Positions 9,008 to 17,569 of a DNA stretch of 35,685 bases are shown one piece after another. The notes under the pieces were generated by a model. The model searched no databases. It saw only the letters and a list, made by a program, of their open reading frames with translations, and was not told where the DNA came from. The position numbers and the translations under genes were made by a program. Origin of the DNA: JANYJJ01 sp038241115 (lineage in GTDB: Bacteria; Pseudomonadota; Gammaproteobacteria; Burkholderiales; Burkholderiaceae_C). The DNA is taken from the NCBI GenBank assembly GCA_038241115.1, contig JBBRGA010000016.1:1-35685 (forward strand), in the 5' to 3' direction. Numbering within the stretch: position 1 is the stretch's first letter; each line of letters begins with the position of its first letter.

Positions 9008-9739
9008 ATGTTCCGTTCACTGAGTTTTCTAGCGCCAGCGTGGTTGGCCGCGTCTGTACTTTTGTCAGCGTCGCACGACGCAGGAGCGCAGCTTGCGCAA
9101 GCCACTTACGAACAAATCAGGCCCAGCGCCGACGGCATTGGCAAGCGCTACATGGGGCGCGAAATTGCGCAGGTCATGGGCTGGCAAGGCGCGGCCTGGT
9201 TGGAGCGCGAGGAACGTGAGAAGGAAGAACGCACCGATTTGCTGCTGCGCGAGTTGGCACTGAAGCCCGGCATGGTGGTGGCCGATGTGGGCGCGGGCAC
9301 CGGCTACATCGCCAGGCGCATGGCCAACGCGGTGGGCGCCTCGGGTGCGGTGTACGCCGTCGACGTCCAGAGCGAGATGATTGAGATGCTGAAGACGCTG
9401 GCGACCAAGGCCAAGCTGACGCAAATCAAACCCGTGTTGAGCACGGTGGACGACGTGAAGCTGCCCGTTGCCAGCGTTGACCTGGCGATCATGGTGGACG
9501 TCTATCACGAGCTCGAATTTCCGCGCGAGGTGATGCTGAGCCTGGTGCGCGCGATGAAGCCCGCAGGCCGTGTGGTGTTTGTGGAGTACCGCGCCGAAGA
9601 TGCCGCCGTGCCCATCAAAGCCCTGCACAAAATGAGCGAAGCCCAAGTCAAACGCGAAGCCGCCGCGGTCGGCCTGACCTGGGAACGCACGGCCAGCGGA
9701 TTGCCCTGGCAGCACGTGGTCATTTTTCGCAAGCCCTGA
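9008..9739 (+). CDS. Class I SAM-dependent methyltransferase with N-terminal signal peptide
   Basis: Protein of 243 aa. ATG at 9008 is chosen over a TTG 21 bp upstream because AAGGAG lies six bases before it. Residues 1-28 look like an export signal (hydrophobic core LSFLAPAWLAASVLLSA, then AGAQ). The methyltransferase domain starts with motif I VADVGAGTGY at 91-100, followed by the AVDVQ acidic strand and a VDVYHELEFP motif. An exported methyltransferase is unexpected because SAM is cytosolic; related predicted proteins with this layout are common in proteobacteria but, as far as I know, uncharacterised. It is 75 bp after the reductase gene and may be a separate unit. Confidence 0.85.
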   Translation: MFRSLSFLAPAWLAASVLLSASHDAGAQLAQATYEQIRPSADGIGKRYMGREIAQVMGWQGAAWLEREEREKEERTDLLLRELALKPGMVVADVGAGTGYIARRMANAVGASGAVYAVDVQSEMIEMLKTLATKAKLTQIKPVLSTVDDVKLPVASVDLAIMVDVYHELEFPREVMLSLVRAMKPAGRVVFVEYRAEDAAVPIKALHKMSEAQVKREAAAVGLTWERTASGLPWQHVVIFRKP

Positions 9740-9832
9740 ACGCAGCGCAGCACGGCCGATGCGGTGTTCAGGCGCTGTTCAGACGTGTTTGAAGTGGACC
9801 AAGGCACACCTGAAGCATTCTTGAAGCCCGTT

Positions 9833-11122
9833 TCAAGTTGATGCGGTGAACACCGTCAAGACGCCGGTGTAGCCGTACACATGGTGGCGGGCAATTTCAC
9901 CGGAAGCAAAAAAGCCGACCAGCGGCACATCGCCCAAGGCGTGCCGAATGATGGCCAGTTCGGCCGAAGGCGAGCCAAAGTGCGGGCCGCCGCGACCGGC
10001 GCAGCTCACATAAACGGCACCGGCCATGCGCCGGGCCGGATGCGGCGCGCGCTCGGCGTCTGAGCCTTGCAAGGCCAAGGCGGTTTCCAGCGGCAAGGTC
10101 TCGGGCTCCAAGGCTTCGCGAATCTCGGTGCAAATGCGCACCAGATCGCGCCGTGCGGCGTCGGTGTCGCGCTTGCAAAAAGCCAAGCGCATGCCGACTT
10201 CGGCGTTGTCGGCAATGGCCACACCGCGCCGTCCGGGGTCCAGACCGATGAGGTGGCGCACGCGGGTGTCGCTGCCAAATTGGCCGTGACGGGTTTGCGC
10301 CGATTCGGCGTCGGCGGCGTCGTTCAAACCAACCAAGGTTTCGCGCAGGCGCGGCATCGCATCTCGGTGATCGAGATCGTCAATTTGCAAATCGCGCAGC
10401 AGGCAATCGAGCGCGGGTTCGCCGTCGAGTGTGAGCACCAGGTTGTGCTCGGCCGAGGTGACGGTGCGGGCTTTGGCAATGGGTTGGCTGCCCTGCGTGA
10501 CGCGGGACAACATGCCGTGCTGGGTGTGGGTGGCGGTGTTGGCATTGGCGTTGGTGTTGGTGTCGGTGTTGGCATCGGTGCCGCCGCTGGCTTCGCCCCG
10601 AAAGGCGACACCCGACAAGCCGCCTTGGAACACGCCGTTGGCGATGTGCAAACTCCGAGTGCGACTGGACGCCAAGCCGCCGAACAAATAGCCGCTGCGG
10701 GTGCGCTGACTCATCTCAAACACCAACTCGCTCAAGTCCAGCGTCTGCGGATCGGCATGCACTTGAGCGCTGACCGCGGCAAAACCGCCCAGCGGCGCGG
10801 CGCCCGAGAAGACTTTGAACTGCTCGCTCGGCAAGTCGCTGAGCATCAGGCTGAGCGCGGGCTCGTTGAAATACTCCACGCCGTTGCCTGCGATGCCCAC
10901 GCCGACAGCGCCGACCCAACCCACGCCCGGCCAGCGCGCTTGCAGCGCATCCAGCAAGGCTTCGGCGTGGGCGGCGTAGTGGTCGGTGAAATAAACCCAA
11001 CCCAGCGTCGGCTCGCGCACGTGGTCGGGCAACTGGCGCTGCGCTTCGATTTGCGCCGCGGCCAAGGCCAGCGCAAAGTGCCAATCGGGGTGGGTCGCGT
11101 GGGCGTGCAGGAAAAGCTTCAT
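9833..11122 (-). CDS. FIST N- and C-domain sensory protein
   Basis: 429 aa. The order of an N-terminal FIST domain (about residues 15-225) and a C-terminal FIST_C domain (about 270-410) is seen from the SVAHLR-like layout, the GWVYFTDHYAAHAEALL start and the GGPHFGSPSAELAIIRHALGDVPLVGFFASGEI end. FIST domains are predicted to sense small ligands, possibly amino acids; here no kinase or cyclase partner is fused or adjacent. The Met at 11122 is chosen over a 59-residue Arg-rich extension that would run through the PhaM-like gene. A Thr/Asn/Asp/Ala repeat at about residues 181-200 is encoded by a hexanucleotide-like tract and probably forms a flexible loop. Confidence 0.88.
   Translation of the reverse strand: MKLFLHAHATHPDWHFALALAAAQIEAQRQLPDHVREPTLGWVYFTDHYAAHAEALLDALQARWPGVGWVGAVGVGIAGNGVEYFNEPALSLMLSDLPSEQFKVFSGAAPLGGFAAVSAQVHADPQTLDLSELVFEMSQRTRSGYLFGGLASSRTRSLHIANGVFQGGLSGVAFRGEASGGTDANTDTNTNANANTATHTQHGMLSRVTQGSQPIAKARTVTSAEHNLVLTLDGEPALDCLLRDLQIDDLDHRDAMPRLRETLVGLNDAADAESAQTRHGQFGSDTRVRHLIGLDPGRRGVAIADNAEVGMRLAFCKRDTDAARRDLVRICTEIREALEPETLPLETALALQGSDAERAPHPARRMAGAVYVSCAGRGGPHFGSPSAELAIIRHALGDVPLVGFFASGEIARHHVYGYTGVLTVFTAST
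10524..10581. repeat. GGTGTT-type microsatellite inside the FIST gene
   Basis: Degenerate array of 6-bp units of the form GG(T/C)(G/A)TT/GGTGTC on the plus strand. Read on the minus strand it keeps the frame and codes for alternating Asn, Thr, Ala and Asp residues. It resembles the TTGGTG units at 15728-15745. Confidence 0.7.
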
Positions 11123-11150
11123 GGCGAGTGAATAAGAAGAAGTGATGGCT

Positions 11151-11891
11151 TCAGCGCTTGCGTGCGCTGGTTTTGGCAGACGCCGTTTTTCGCGCCGGTG
11201 ATTTGCCTGCGGTGCCCGCGCTTGCAACGCGGTCGGTCGCTTTGCGGACCGCGCGCGCCGGCGCACCGGCCGCCGCTTTGATGGTCTGCTCGGCCACATT
11301 CATGCCCTGCTTGACCATGGCCCCGGCCACTCCGCCCACCATGCGCTTGGCCGCCTCGGCCGCGTTGTCTTTCATGGCTTTGCTGGCCAGCTCGGTGAAC
11401 TGTTGGGTCAGAGCGCCCCACCACTGCATCGGGTCGACACCGGGCGGCGGTGTCACCGCGGAGACGGCTTCGGTTGCCGCTGCGGGTGCTGCCGCGGGTG
11501 CAGTTGCGGTCGCTGCTTTGTGCGTCACTTCAGCGGCGTCCTTTTCGGTCTGCACAGCGGCCTTGAAAACCGGCACCGCGGCCGTCAATGATTCGCGCAG
11601 ATCGCCCATCTGCACGTTCATGTTTTGCAGCGTGGACAAGGTCATGCGCTGCACTTCCAGCGCTTGGATGGTGGCGCCCAACATGCGCGTGTTTTGCTCC
11701 AACCAAAACTGCACGGTGCGCAACTCACTGATGCGCTTTTCTATCTCTTCAGGGTTCAGCGTGGGCGCCACCCACTGACCTATTCCCGGCATGCCCGACA
11801 TGCCGGGCAAGGCAGCACCCGCGGTTTTGGCCAAGCCCTGAAAAAAATCAAAGCCGGGTACGAGCTTGGTGAAGTTGAAAGCGTCGGTCAT
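11151..11891 (-). CDS. phaM: PhaM-like polyhydroxybutyrate granule-associated protein
   Basis: 246 aa. The PhaM-type segment DPMQWWGALTQQFTELA lies at about residues 155-171, and the C-terminal end (from about 220) is a Lys/Ala/Arg-rich histone H1-like tail (repeats of ARK, AKT). Ralstonia PhaM binds PHB synthase PhaC and DNA through these two parts, activating synthesis and sharing granules between daughter cells. The N-terminal half is helical with a hydrophobic Gly/Met/Pro stretch (ALPGMSGMPGIGQW), and the middle is Ala-rich. The Met at 11891 is preceded by a weak AGGA; longer frames upstream are not homologous. No pha synthase is in the window. Confidence 0.82.
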   Translation of the reverse strand: MTDAFNFTKLVPGFDFFQGLAKTAGAALPGMSGMPGIGQWVAPTLNPEEIEKRISELRTVQFWLEQNTRMLGATIQALEVQRMTLSTLQNMNVQMGDLRESLTAAVPVFKAAVQTEKDAAEVTHKAATATAPAAAPAAATEAVSAVTPPPGVDPMQWWGALTQQFTELASKAMKDNAAEAAKRMVGGVAGAMVKQGMNVAEQTIKAAAGAPARAVRKATDRVASAGTAGKSPARKTASAKTSARKR

Positions 11892-12007
11892 GGCGTGTCC
11901 TGGAATGGATCGTGATTTTGATTGTGCGCGCTGTGGGGCCCCGTCCTTGGGCCTTGTGCCCTGTGCCCTGGACCTCGCCCCTGGCTGCCGTGCTGCTCTG
12001 ACAAACA

Positions 12008-13123
12008 TCAGCGCGAGTAAGCCACGCGCTCGACGGTGTAGCCGCGCTGGGCCATCAAGGCAGGCAGCCCCAGCGGCCCGATCATGTGCAGGCTGCCCAC
12101 CGCTGCAAACACCCGTTGGCCGGCCGCGTGCAGCGCATTGACGCCGTCGGCCAGGCCAGGGTTGCGGTCGTCGAGCATGCGCTTCATCAACAGGCGCTCC
12201 GACTCTGGCGGCGTGCATTCGCACCAGGTGTCGTAGCGCGCCAAGTCAGCGTCATCGCCGTCCACCCACACCTTGAAAATGCGCTGCAAGGTTTGCAAGG
12301 TGCGACCCGACTCGAGCTCCGTCACCGCCGCTTCCACCATTTCAATGGTGGCGTCAAGCGTGGGCATTTTGAGCAGGCTCAACTGCAATTCGGGTGTCTC
12401 CAGCGACACCACCCGTTGGCCGTTGCTGCGCGCCAAACCGGCCAAAAAGTTGTCGATGCCATAGGCCGGGTCAATGCCGTCCCGGCGGCCGGTCAGGGCG
12501 CTCAAGGCAGTGACTTGCACCTCGGGGCTGAAGCTGGCCAGCGCGTTGGCAGGCAAGCACTCAACCGCAATTCGCTGCGCCAAGCGCGCCGCCAAGGCGT
12601 CTGGCAGCGCGGTGGCCTTGCCCTTCCTCGCATCCTGCGTCATGCCCGCCTGCAAGCGCGCCTGAATGTCGGGGTCGAGCAGGTCGAGCTCGAGCGCCAC
12701 GGTGTCGCTGTCGCGAAGCGCCCGCATCACGCTGGGGCCAGGGAACATGTTGGGCAGCCGCGCCACGTGCACGGTGCCGTAAAGGTAAGAGCTGTGTTCG
12801 CCTTTGCGGATGCGCCACAGGAAGCCGTGGTCACGCGCGCCCTGCATGCCAGACCGGATCTGCTCGGCCGCGAGCTGCTGCGCGATCGGCGGGCAATCGC
12901 CGGATTGAACCGGGGGCGCGCTGGAAGGTGCAGACGCGCCTTGCGCCAAACAGGCGCTGGACGCGAAACAAAGCAAAGCCGCGCCTTGCCACTTTTTGAA
13001 CCACGCGCATGCTTTTTTCACGGCATCGCCGCGGGCACCCCGGGCACTGCGGGCACCCCAGGCACGCCGGGCACCCCGGGCAGCGTAGGCAGCATGGGCG
13101 GAGACAACCGCAGGCAGACTCAT
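12008..13123 (-). CDS. TraB/GumN family protein
   Basis: 371 aa from the ATG that overlaps the upstream protease stop by four bases (ATGA). The core runs from FLWRIRKGEHSSYLYGTVHV (about residues 100-119), with the GT-H motif of the family, to the conserved FAAVGSLHMIGPLGLPALMAQRGYTVERV end. TraB/GumN proteins are predicted metal-dependent peptidases of the Tiki type. Residues 36-62 (VKKACAWF..LLCFASSACLAQ) look like an export signal; a GTG at 13021 would make it N-terminal. The 34 residues before it are an Arg/Ala/Gly-rich leader made by a 9-bp tandem repeat, so the real start is uncertain. Confidence 0.82.
   Translation of the reverse strand: MSLPAVVSAHAAYAARGARRAWGARSARGARGDAVKKACAWFKKWQGAALLCFASSACLAQGASAPSSAPPVQSGDCPPIAQQLAAEQIRSGMQGARDHGFLWRIRKGEHSSYLYGTVHVARLPNMFPGPSVMRALRDSDTVALELDLLDPDIQARLQAGMTQDARKGKATALPDALAARLAQRIAVECLPANALASFSPEVQVTALSALTGRRDGIDPAYGIDNFLAGLARSNGQRVVSLETPELQLSLLKMPTLDATIEMVEAAVTELESGRTLQTLQRIFKVWVDGDDADLARYDTWCECTPPESERLLMKRMLDDRNPGLADGVNALHAAGQRVFAAVGSLHMIGPLGLPALMAQRGYTVERVAYSR
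13033..13095. repeat. 9-bp tandem repeat at the 5' end of the TraB/GumN gene
   Basis: Seven adjacent 9-bp units, consensus GGGCACCCC (units starting 13033, 13042, 13051, 13060, 13069, 13078, 13087), three of them identical and the last two degenerate. On the minus strand the units code for a GAR/SAR/RAW tripeptide repeat without shifting frame. Confidence 0.8.
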
Positions 13124-13638
13124 CGCGGCGGCGTCTTCGACAGCTTGTTCAGCTCGATGCGCAGCACCCCGTCTCGCTGCTGCCAGTGCAGCTTGCCCAG
13201 CACGTCCATGCCAAGCAAAGGTTGCTCAGTGCGGCGGTCGTTCAGGCCTTCCAGCGCCACCACGCGAAGTTGCTCTGCCCGCACGCCACCTTGCAGCGTC
13301 AGGTTGACGCTGACCACGCGACCCGTGACCAAGCCGCCGGCCGTGTTCGATTGCACCTGGCCCAGCGAAGGCAAGTTCAGCTCGCGCGCCAGCTGCGCAG
13401 AAATGGCGGTGCCGGTGGCGCCGGTGTCAACCAAAAACTCCAGCTCGCGGCCGTTGATGCTGCCCGGCCAGTGGTAATGACCATCGGGCCCGCGATTGAT
13501 TTCCACCACCCCGCCTTGCAGCTGAAAACGGGTTTGCTGCTGCTGACGCATCCACCACTGCACGCCCAAAAAAACCAGCACGCCCAACAGCAACCACACG
13601 GTGATGATTTTGAAAGTGCGGGGCAGTTCGTTGCTCAT
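13120..13638 (-). CDS. Membrane-anchored retropepsin-like aspartic protease
   Basis: 172 aa. An N-terminal membrane helix (about residues 11-27) is followed by a clan AA aspartic protease domain with the active-site motif FLVDTGATGTAIS, Asp71-Thr72-Gly73. The end has the LLGMDVLGKL flap/strand usual for this TIGR02281-like group, which works as a homodimer because each chain gives one DTG. The Met at 13638 is chosen because the helix follows at once; a longer frame overlaps telA. It lies 37 bp after telA and overlaps the TraB/GumN start by four bases, so it is probably cotranslated with it. The substrate is unknown. Confidence 0.88.
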   Translation of the reverse strand: MSNELPRTFKIITVWLLLGVLVFLGVQWWMRQQQQTRFQLQGGVVEINRGPDGHYHWPGSINGRELEFLVDTGATGTAISAQLARELNLPSLGQVQSNTAGGLVTGRVVSVNLTLQGGVRAEQLRVVALEGLNDRRTEQPLLGMDVLGKLHWQQRDGVLRIELNKLSKTPPR

Positions 13639-13675
13639 CGCGATGCGGACAAGACGCGGCAAATGGCCCGATGTG

Positions 13676-14899
13676 TCAAAGCTTGACCGGGCCATTCAAG
13701 GAGGCGTCTGCGGCCACCACGGCCCGGGCCTGCTGCTGTCGCACGCGGTCGACGTACTGATCGCTCTTGGCGATTTGCGCTTTCATGATGGCGTTGTTCT
13801 GGCCCATGGTGTCTATCGCCTTGGCGCGGAAGCTGTCCATGGCGTCCATGGCTTTGTAGGTCTGGTCGAACATCTCCTGCATCTTCTCGATGCCGATCAT
13901 CGGGTTGCTCGCGAACTGCGCGGTGGCGTCGACGTGCTGGTTGAGCTGCTTGCCAGTTTGCGAGATCAAATCGCCGATCGTGCTGTTGACGCCTTGCAGC
14001 ATGTCCATCACCGCGATTTGATTGCCGGTAGCGCGCGCCACGGTTTGCGCCACGGCCAGCGCGCTCATGCCCGTGGTGGCCACGCGGGTGCAGCCGTTCA
14101 TCATTTCGCGGCCGGTTTTTTTCAGCACGTCCAAGGCCAGGTAGCCGTTCACGCAAACCGCTTGTTGCGTGAGGATGTCGGTGAGGTTTTGGCGCGCGTA
14201 AAACAGCACTTCTTGGCGCAGCGCTTGCGCGCGTTGCGGATCGGTGGCTTCAATCGCAGCCACCTTGGCGGCCAGCTTCGCATCCAGGCTTTCTGAGAAG
14301 TGCGCCGCAGCGGCCAGCTTTTGCATCGCCTCCCACAGCTTGCCGCGCGTGGCTTCGATGTCGGCAATGTCCATTTGCACTTCGTCGCGCGCCGCATAAA
14401 GCTGCGTCATGGCTTTTTTGAGCTGGTCGCCTGCACTTTCAAACTTCCGGAAATACGCTTGCAGCTTGTTGCCGAAAGGGATGATGCCGAGCAGTTTGTT
14501 GGGCTGCAGCAAGTCACCGTCTTTGCCGGGATTGAGGTTGTCGAGCTGCGAGCGGATGTCACCCATGGCCTTGAACGCCGGGCTGGTTTCCACGCCCACC
14601 ATGTTGCGCTGCATGAAACGGCCTTGCATCAGGCTGGCGGCGGTGGAGACCTCTTCTTTGCCCAGAGCAAAAGCAGAATCGAGCTTGGATTTGAAGGCGT
14701 CGGTGTGCACGTCTTCGCGCAGTAGCGCGTCGACAAAACGAGCCACCTGGTCGTCCACCGCCGCTTTGACCTCCGGCTTCAGCGGCACTGCCGTTTGAGA
14801 GGCTTGCACCGCGATGGGCGTGATGACTTCTGGGGCTTCCAGCACGAAGCTGGGAACGGCCACCGCAGTGGCAACTGTCGTTTGTTTATCGTTTGACAT
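13676..14899 (-). CDS. telA: TelA/KlaA-family toxic anion resistance protein
   Basis: 407 aa, normal family length. TelA proteins are largely helical, cytoplasmic or membrane-associated, and are linked to tellurite, nisin or antibiotic stress tolerance; the biochemical role is not established. The conserved central and C-terminal parts (NKLLGIIPFGNKLQAYFRKF, then helices rich in Gln/Ala ending in NNAIMKAQIAKSDQYVDRV) are visible. It overlaps the XpaC-like gene by 14 bases, so the two are translationally coupled. Confidence 0.92.
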   Translation of the reverse strand: MSNDKQTTVATAVAVPSFVLEAPEVITPIAVQASQTAVPLKPEVKAAVDDQVARFVDALLREDVHTDAFKSKLDSAFALGKEEVSTAASLMQGRFMQRNMVGVETSPAFKAMGDIRSQLDNLNPGKDGDLLQPNKLLGIIPFGNKLQAYFRKFESAGDQLKKAMTQLYAARDEVQMDIADIEATRGKLWEAMQKLAAAAHFSESLDAKLAAKVAAIEATDPQRAQALRQEVLFYARQNLTDILTQQAVCVNGYLALDVLKKTGREMMNGCTRVATTGMSALAVAQTVARATGNQIAVMDMLQGVNSTIGDLISQTGKQLNQHVDATAQFASNPMIGIEKMQEMFDQTYKAMDAMDSFRAKAIDTMGQNNAIMKAQIAKSDQYVDRVRQQQARAVVAADASLNGPVKL

Positions 14900-15617
14900 C
14901 TTGGGTCTCCTTGATTCGATTCAGTGCGGAAAGATCGAGTGTGGTGTCCACGTGCGGTGCTTCGAGCAAGTTGGTGGTGCCGAATTTTTCCTGCAAAAAC
15001 CGCGAGTGGACCAAGAAGGCGTGGGCGTCTTGGCTGGCCAGATCGTCGCCCAATTGTTTGACCTTCACTTCCAACTCGGCCAGGGTTTCGCGAAAGGTGT
15101 CCTGCGCTGTTTTGCCGTTTTCCAGCACCCGCGTGGTGGCGTATTGGACGGGGATGGACAGGTAAGTTTTCAGTGCATCCGGCAGGTAGGAAATGGCAAT
15201 GTGGCGCGCATGAAAACTCTCTTGCAACGACAGCGAACCCTTGCTGCGCTCCCACTGCGCCAGCAAGTTTTCGAGCGCGGTGCACAGCTCGATCACCTTG
15301 CTTTGCAGGGCTGTTGGCAAGCGCTTTTCGGGGTTGTGGTGGACGAGGCTGCGCACGCCGCTCAGCGCCCTGCCCATGGCCTCGCGGGTGTCGCCTTCGT
15401 CGGTGAATTCAAGGTCGTCCCACGGCATGCCGCTGAGCTTGGGAAAGCCCAGCCACAAGCCCCCAGCAGCAAAGCCAGCGGCGTAGCCCAGGGCAGCCAC
15501 GCCCAAGCCGGAGATGCCCAACCAGCCAAACACTTGCAGCATCAAGACCACGGTGGCCAAGCCCAAGCCGCACCAATTGGCGGGGCTGGTCAGGATGCGG
15601 TGCAGTTTGTCGATCAT
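14886..15617 (-). CDS. XpaC-like membrane protein coupled to TelA
   Basis: 243 aa. Two close hydrophobic segments at about residues 15-58 form a membrane hairpin. The rest is soluble and helical, with LPTALQSKVIELCTALENLL and ISYLPDALKTYLSIP, which resemble the YLP-containing core of XpaC/YceG-like proteins (annotated from 5-bromo-4-chloroindolyl phosphate hydrolysis) that accompany telA in many genomes. The similarity is judged by eye and the activity is not proved for the family. It overlaps telA by 14 bases. Its upstream region holds a hexanucleotide array. Confidence 0.68.
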   Translation of the reverse strand: MIDKLHRILTSPANWCGLGLATVVLMLQVFGWLGISGLGVAALGYAAGFAAGGLWLGFPKLSGMPWDDLEFTDEGDTREAMGRALSGVRSLVHHNPEKRLPTALQSKVIELCTALENLLAQWERSKGSLSLQESFHARHIAISYLPDALKTYLSIPVQYATTRVLENGKTAQDTFRETLAELEVKVKQLGDDLASQDAHAFLVHSRFLQEKFGTTNLLEAPHVDTTLDLSALNRIKETQDVKR

Positions 15618-15651
15618 GGGCTTTTGGTTCGCGCTGGTTCCGGGTGGGACT

Positions 15652-15673
15652 TCGATACCTCAGCCCGAACGGG
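15652..15673. repeat. Interspersed repeat element, arm A, locus 1
   Basis: 22 bp, 21 of which match the inverse of 24886-24907. The core ACCTCAGCCCGAACGG resembles short REP-like elements common in Comamonadaceae and pseudomonads. Confidence 0.65.
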
Positions 15674-15678
15674 GTGGG

Positions 15679-15745
<67 letters not shown>

Positions 15746-15817
15746 TCAGGTTGGAGCGTGGGTTGGACTCAACAGAGGGGGCAACTCGCAAGAAATTTTC
15801 GCCACGTACCCCACCCC

Positions 15818-15861
15818 GTTCGCCCTGAGGTGGCTCTTCCGACTCTCCTGAGGTGTCGAAG
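15818..15861. repeat. Interspersed repeat element, arm B, locus 1
   Basis: Bases 15818-15841 are an exact inverted copy of 24947-24970 (24 bp). A further CCTGAGGTGTCGAAG at 15847-15861 repeats the core. With arm A in opposite orientation it brackets the hexanucleotide array. Confidence 0.75.
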
Positions 15862-15901
15862 GAAGGGGCCGAGCAGCTCGCGGCTCATCGCTTGCCACGC
15901 C

Positions 15902-17569
15902 TCACTGGTACGCCCTGATGTCCTTGAACACCGCATACAGCGGCGTTTTGCGCGCATCGAAAACCCGGCCACCGGTGATGTCGACCAGCTGTTTCAAGTC
16001 GGCCTCTTTCGCCTCGCCGAACAGCACCATGAACACCGGCACCGCGCGCACGTCTTCGGGCAGCAGGGCATAGGCTGCTTTGAACGATTGCAGTCCGCGG
16101 CCTTCGGTGTTTTCGCCGTCGGTGAATGCCACCACCGAGTATTGGTAATTGGGCGACTTTTTGCGCTGCTCCAGGCTGTGTTGCAAAGCGGCGAGCACGC
16201 TGTCGTACAAGGCCGTGCCACCCGTCATGTTCAAGCCGTCGGCGTAGGCGCGCACGTCAGCCAGCACCTGCTGTTTGGCTTCAGAGTCTTCTTGCAGTTG
16301 CACGCCTTTGGCTGCGGCGCGGGCCGCCGGGATCTCGAAGGCGGTGATCTCACCGGGGCGGCCGGCAAACGGCAGCATCCAGACGCGCTCGCGGTTGGTC
16401 AGCTTGGCCAGGCGGCCGGTCAAAGAGGCGTCGCCGCCTGCGATGTAGTGCAGAGCCTCGACCAGTTGCGCGCGCCGCGCCCCGGCCATGCTGCCGCTGG
16501 TGTCCAGCACAAAGGTGCTGGCAATCGGGCGACGGAATTCATTCAGGTAGGCGTCGATCAAGCCGTCGGCCAGCTCGCGGCTGGGCGAAAAGGGCAGCTC
16601 GATCAGCATGTCGCCTTGAGGGAACAAATCGTTCAGCGTGGCGGCCACGTCGCGGTTGATGGGGCGGCGCAAGGTCTGCGTGGCCAGCCAGCGCTGCGCA
16701 TCGGCGCCTTTCAGATACGCCACCACTTTTTGGTAGTCGGCGCGACGCGCCTCGCTGAGCAGCATCAGCGGATAGTCGGCCGTGGCCACGCCTTCGTGCG
16801 GGTACACCAAGGTGAGTTTTTCGCGCAGCTTGCCGCTGTTGTTCAGGCTGAGCAGCCAGCTTTCGTAGTTGATGAACGCGTTCAGCTGGTTGGCTTGGTT
16901 GCCTTGCTGCTCTGCAAATTTCTCAGACAAGTAAGTCGAGTTGTCGCCGGGCAGTTTGTAGCCCTTCAAAAAGTTGGCGATCGCCGTGCGATCGACGTCG
17001 GCAGCGGTCAGCGCTTCGGCCTTGTTGCTGGCCGCGGCCACCACGCCCATCAGCGCCATGAAGCCCTGGTTGGAGGTGGCGGGGTTGGACAGCGCGTAGC
17101 GCAATTTGCCGGCGCGTGAGGCCTCGGTGAGCGTTTTCCACGTGACGGTGGCGACCACCGCCGGGTCGTTCCAGCCCAGCTCCCGCGCGGTCGATTCATT
17201 CACGCCCACGGCAATCGGCGACAGCATGATTTTTTCTTGCAGCTTGACGCGCGCCTGGCCTTGCGGGTCGCTGAGCAAATATTTGGCATTGGCAAACCAG
17301 GCGGCGTGCGCGTCGGTCTTGCCGGTCAACACCGCCTCAGTGCTTTCCATGGTGCCGCCGAAGCTGAACTTCAACTTCACGCCAGTGGCCTTTTCGACCA
17401 TGGCCTCCAGGGGTTGCGCGTCGCGCAGGTCGCTCGTGGCGAGCACTTTGAAGACGGGTGCTTCGACGGCAGTGGCAACTGACGCAGTCGCGGTGTCTGC
17501 TTTTTTCCCGCATGCGCTCAGGCCGACGGCAACGACGCAGAGCAGACAAATTTTCAATGCATGCCTCAT
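15902..17569 (-). CDS. Lipoprotein with solute-binding-like domain fused to VWA domain
   Basis: 555 aa. Residues 1-20 are a lipoprotein signal with lipobox GLSAC, Cys20 being the acylation site. Residues about 38-320 resemble a type 2 periplasmic binding protein (APVFKVLATSDLRDAQPL, GTMESTEAVLTG). A von Willebrand A domain follows with the metal site D356-T-S-G-S360, then MTGGTALYDS and FTDGENTEG supplying the other metal ligands. The complete MIDAS suggests metal-dependent protein binding in the periplasm. Its start overlaps the preceding SBP-like gene by four bases (ATGA). No permease or ATPase is present. Domain calls are firm, the role is unknown. Confidence 0.88.
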   Translation of the reverse strand: MRHALKICLLCVVAVGLSACGKKADTATASVATAVEAPVFKVLATSDLRDAQPLEAMVEKATGVKLKFSFGGTMESTEAVLTGKTDAHAAWFANAKYLLSDPQGQARVKLQEKIMLSPIAVGVNESTARELGWNDPAVVATVTWKTLTEASRAGKLRYALSNPATSNQGFMALMGVVAAASNKAEALTAADVDRTAIANFLKGYKLPGDNSTYLSEKFAEQQGNQANQLNAFINYESWLLSLNNSGKLREKLTLVYPHEGVATADYPLMLLSEARRADYQKVVAYLKGADAQRWLATQTLRRPINRDVAATLNDLFPQGDMLIELPFSPSRELADGLIDAYLNEFRRPIASTFVLDTSGSMAGARRAQLVEALHYIAGGDASLTGRLAKLTNRERVWMLPFAGRPGEITAFEIPAARAAAKGVQLQEDSEAKQQVLADVRAYADGLNMTGGTALYDSVLAALQHSLEQRKKSPNYQYSVVAFTDGENTEGRGLQSFKAAYALLPEDVRAVPVFMVLFGEAKEADLKQLVDITGGRVFDARKTPLYAVFKDIRAYQ

